This document shows, piece after piece, positions 13,742 to 15,345 of a stretch of 15,345 bases of DNA. Position 1 is the stretch's first letter. Each line of letters opens with the position of its first letter. The stretch lies in contig JAFPSR010000098.1 of NCBI GenBank assembly GCA_017413675.1, positions 1-15,345 of the forward strand, read 5' to 3'. The notes beneath the pieces were generated by a model. It was not told where the DNA came from, made no database searches, and saw only the letters and a list, made by a program, of their open reading frames with translations. Both the position numbers and the translations under genes were made by a program. This DNA is from Clostridia bacterium. GTDB lineage: Bacteria > Bacillota_A > Clostridia > Christensenellales > UBA1750.

Positions 13742-14608
13742 ATGCAGGTAAAAAATGCCATTATCATGGCAGCTGGAACCAGCTCACGTTTTACGCCGCT
13801 GTCCTATGAACAGCATAAAGCGATGACGGTGGTCAAGGGGGAGGTTCTCATTGAACGGCAGATCCGGCAACTTCAGCAGGCAGGCGTCCCGCAGGTTATC
13901 ATTGTAACCGGGTACAAAGCGGAACAGTTTGAATATCTGCAGAAGAAGTTCGGGGTAAAGCTGGTTCACAACGGGGATTACCTGAACCGCAACAACAACG
14001 GTTCCATCTGGGCGGTCCGGGAAGAGCTGGGCAACAGCTATATCTGTTCCGCAGATAATTATTTCGCCCGGAATCCGTTTGAAACGGATGTGGAGGAATC
14101 CTATTATGCCGCAGTCTATGCAAATGGGCCTACCGCGGAATGGTGCATGGAAGAAGATGAGAAAGGGTATATCAGCAGCGTAACGATCGGCGGGGAGAAT
14201 GCCTGGTACATGTTAGGGCATACTTTCTGGAGCACAGAATTTTCTTCCCGTTTCCTTTCCATTCTGGAAAAAGAGTATGACTGCCCCGAAACCAGGGATA
14301 AACTATGGGAAAAGATCTTCATGGAACATTTGGATGTTCTGAAGATGAAGATCCGCCGTTATGACGCGGATGTGATCTATGAATTCGATTCCCTGGATGA
14401 ACTGCGGGAATTTGACCCTTCTTATGTGACTGATACACGCAGTAAGGTTCTTAAAACGATCAGTTCCGAGCTCGGGATCCCGGAAGGGGACCTTTGCCAT
14501 ATGAAACCCTGGAAGAATGAAACCAATGAAGCGGCAGGGTTTACTTTTGACTCACCGATGGGAACTTTTGCGTACCGTTTTCTGGACGGGAAACTCATCC
14601 GACAGTAA
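13742..14608 (+). CDS. licC: LicC-like CTP:phosphocholine cytidylyltransferase with C-terminal extension
   Basis: This 288-residue nucleotidyltransferase probably makes CDP-choline from CTP and phosphocholine, for attaching phosphocholine to surface polymers. The start shows IIMAAGTSSRFTPLS (7-21), the sugar-nucleotide/LicC signature, with Lys in EQHKAMTVVKGE. VIIVTGYKAEQFE and the Asp of ICSADNYF (metal-binding) follow. Pneumococcal-type LicC is about 230 residues. The extra tail (about residues 235-288: KVLKTISSELGIPEGDL, then PWKNETNEA and GTFAYRF) looks like the start of a choline-kinase N-lobe. The start is uncertain. ATG 13742 opens the first beta strand, but GAAAGGG is 12 bases away, and an in-frame TTG at 13733 or GTG at 13709 are alternatives. 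The licA-like gene follows after 90 bp. A related sugar-phosphate substrate cannot be excluded. Confidence 0.8.
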   Translation: MQVKNAIIMAAGTSSRFTPLSYEQHKAMTVVKGEVLIERQIRQLQQAGVPQVIIVTGYKAEQFEYLQKKFGVKLVHNGDYLNRNNNGSIWAVREELGNSYICSADNYFARNPFETDVEESYYAAVYANGPTAEWCMEEDEKGYISSVTIGGENAWYMLGHTFWSTEFSSRFLSILEKEYDCPETRDKLWEKIFMEHLDVLKMKIRRYDADVIYEFDSLDELREFDPSYVTDTRSKVLKTISSELGIPEGDLCHMKPWKNETNEAAGFTFDSPMGTFAYRFLDGKLIRQ

Positions 14609-14698
14609 GGAACAGTTTCAGGCCGGACGCAGAATGGAACCCGGAGGTTTCGCCATGCGGTGTATGAAAATTACAGCCGAAAAAGGAGAAAAAAGAAT

Positions 14699-15345
14699 AT
14701 GGCAGAATTAGTTCGCCAGATTGAGGAAAACGACCTTCCTGCCGTCCGTAAGCTTCTGGAAAAAGCAGGACGGGAGAACACCTATGATTCAATCGAACGA
14801 TTGGGAGGCATGACAAACCATTCCTATAAAGTAACCCTGAAGGATGGGGAAGAACTTCTGGTTCGTATTCCCGGAGATGGCACGGAAGAAATGATCAACC
14901 GTGCCGATGAAGAAAAGAGTACCCGTCTGGCAGTGTCCCTGGGCATTGATTCCGAACTTTTGTATTTCGGTCTTGACGGAACCAAGGTCATGAAGTTCAT
15001 CTATAACCCGCAGCCGATGAGTGAAGAAGTTATGCGTAGGCCTGAAAACCTGAAGCAGGCAGCAGAAATCTTCCACAAACTGCATTATTCCGGGGTAGAT
15101 ACCGGGGTAAAATTTGATGTGTTTGAGATGGCAGACCTGTATGAAAGGATTATCCGGGACGGTGGCGTTGCTCTGTACCCCGATTATGAGGAAGTCAAGA
15201 ATACGGTCATGTCGATTAAAGCTGCCGTGGATGCACGCGGCGGTGTGCGCATCGTTCCGTGCCACAACGATTCCCTGGTAGGGAACTGGGTTCTTAACGG
15301 GAACGGGAAGCTCTACCTCATTGACTGGGAGTACAGTGGCATGAA
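14699..15345 (+). CDS. licA: LicA-like choline kinase / phosphotransferase, N-terminal 215 residues (cut by the window end)
   Basis: The frame is open from ATG 14699 to the window edge. It encodes the first 215 residues of a choline/ethanolamine kinase-like enzyme that phosphorylates choline with ATP. The nucleotide-binding hairpin is ERLGGMTNHSYKV (33-45), followed by LLVRIPGDGTEEMINR (53-68) as in LicA-type kinases. VMKFIY (about 97-102) marks the hinge. The catalytic loop is VPCHNDSLVGNW (about 185-196), a Brenner-type HxD...N motif, and LIDWEYSGM (about 207-215) holds the metal-binding aspartate. AAGGAG lies 10 bases before the ATG, a rather long spacing. It lies 90 bp behind the licC-like gene and is probably in the same transcript. 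Its C-terminal helices are outside the window. Confidence 0.87.
   Translation, partial: MAELVRQIEENDLPAVRKLLEKAGRENTYDSIERLGGMTNHSYKVTLKDGEELLVRIPGDGTEEMINRADEEKSTRLAVSLGIDSELLYFGLDGTKVMKFIYNPQPMSEEVMRRPENLKQAAEIFHKLHYSGVDTGVKFDVFEMADLYERIIRDGGVALYPDYEEVKNTVMSIKAAVDARGGVRIVPCHNDSLVGNWVLNGNGKLYLIDWEYSGM

Noticed and set aside
13678..13809. Small frame starting at ATG 13678 in the licC leader
   Set aside because: There is no ribosome binding site and the peptide is unremarkable. It overlaps licC in another frame.
1..15345. CRISPR arrays, tRNA or rRNA genes, insertion sequences, phage genes, toxin-antitoxin pairs
   Set aside because: I found no regularly spaced repeats, no tRNA-like cloverleaf, and no transposase, integrase or toxin-like frames. 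Genes fill nearly the whole window.

Overview
This window looks like the chromosome of a low-to-mid GC Bacillota (Firmicutes) bacterium, probably host-associated. Supporting signs are AGGAGG-type ribosome binding sites before most genes, GTG and TTG starts beside ATG, sigma-A-type promoters with 17-bp spacers, and a gene set typical of gut Clostridia and Erysipelotrichia: an Est1E-like esterase, a Nim-like flavoprotein, a PrdX/ProX-type deacylase and licC/licA choline genes. The exact lineage cannot be fixed from the sequence. I see no rRNA, tRNA, CRISPR array, insertion sequence or phage gene. No gene-free stretch exceeds 300 bases.

Layout, left to right. (1) 2-691: the 3' end of recN, closed by a hairpin. 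(2) 752-2129, minus strand: a three-gene unit of a small conserved protein, a flavodoxin and a histidine phosphatase, with a promoter near 2162-2190. (3) 2291-4575, plus strand: two adjacent Gfo/Idh/MocA oxidoreductases ending in a strong bidirectional terminator. (4) 4632-5381, minus: an Est1E-like alpha/beta hydrolase. (5) 5508-8355, plus: a Nim/PNPOx-like flavoprotein, a small CX5R phosphatase with a TTG start, a radical SAM protein and an overlapping seven-helix membrane protein. (6) 8447-11749, minus: a likely operon of prolyl-tRNA deacylase-like protein, zinc-ribbon acyltransferase and MATE transporter, from a very good promoter. (7) 11936-13558, plus: a nitrilase-glycerophosphodiesterase fusion whose frame is broken by one TAA. 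(8) 13742 to the window end: a LicC-like cytidylyltransferase and a LicA-like choline kinase (cut by the edge), behind a near-consensus promoter.

The right-hand third suggests a shared theme, which is inference. A glycerophosphodiesterase domain could release choline from glycerophosphocholine, the kinase would make phosphocholine and the cytidylyltransferase CDP-choline, for decorating surface glycans. The acyltransferase and MATE transporter nearby may also act at the envelope.

The most notable observation is the fusion gene. Its promoter, ribosome binding site, nitrilase Glu-Lys-Cys residues and glycerophosphodiesterase residues all look intact, yet codon 70 is TAA. The frame continues with clear homology immediately after the stop. 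Other points worth checking are a kinase-like tail on LicC, the radical SAM/membrane protein pair, an unusual flavin loop in the flavodoxin, and the atypical nucleotide-binding loop of the second oxidoreductase.
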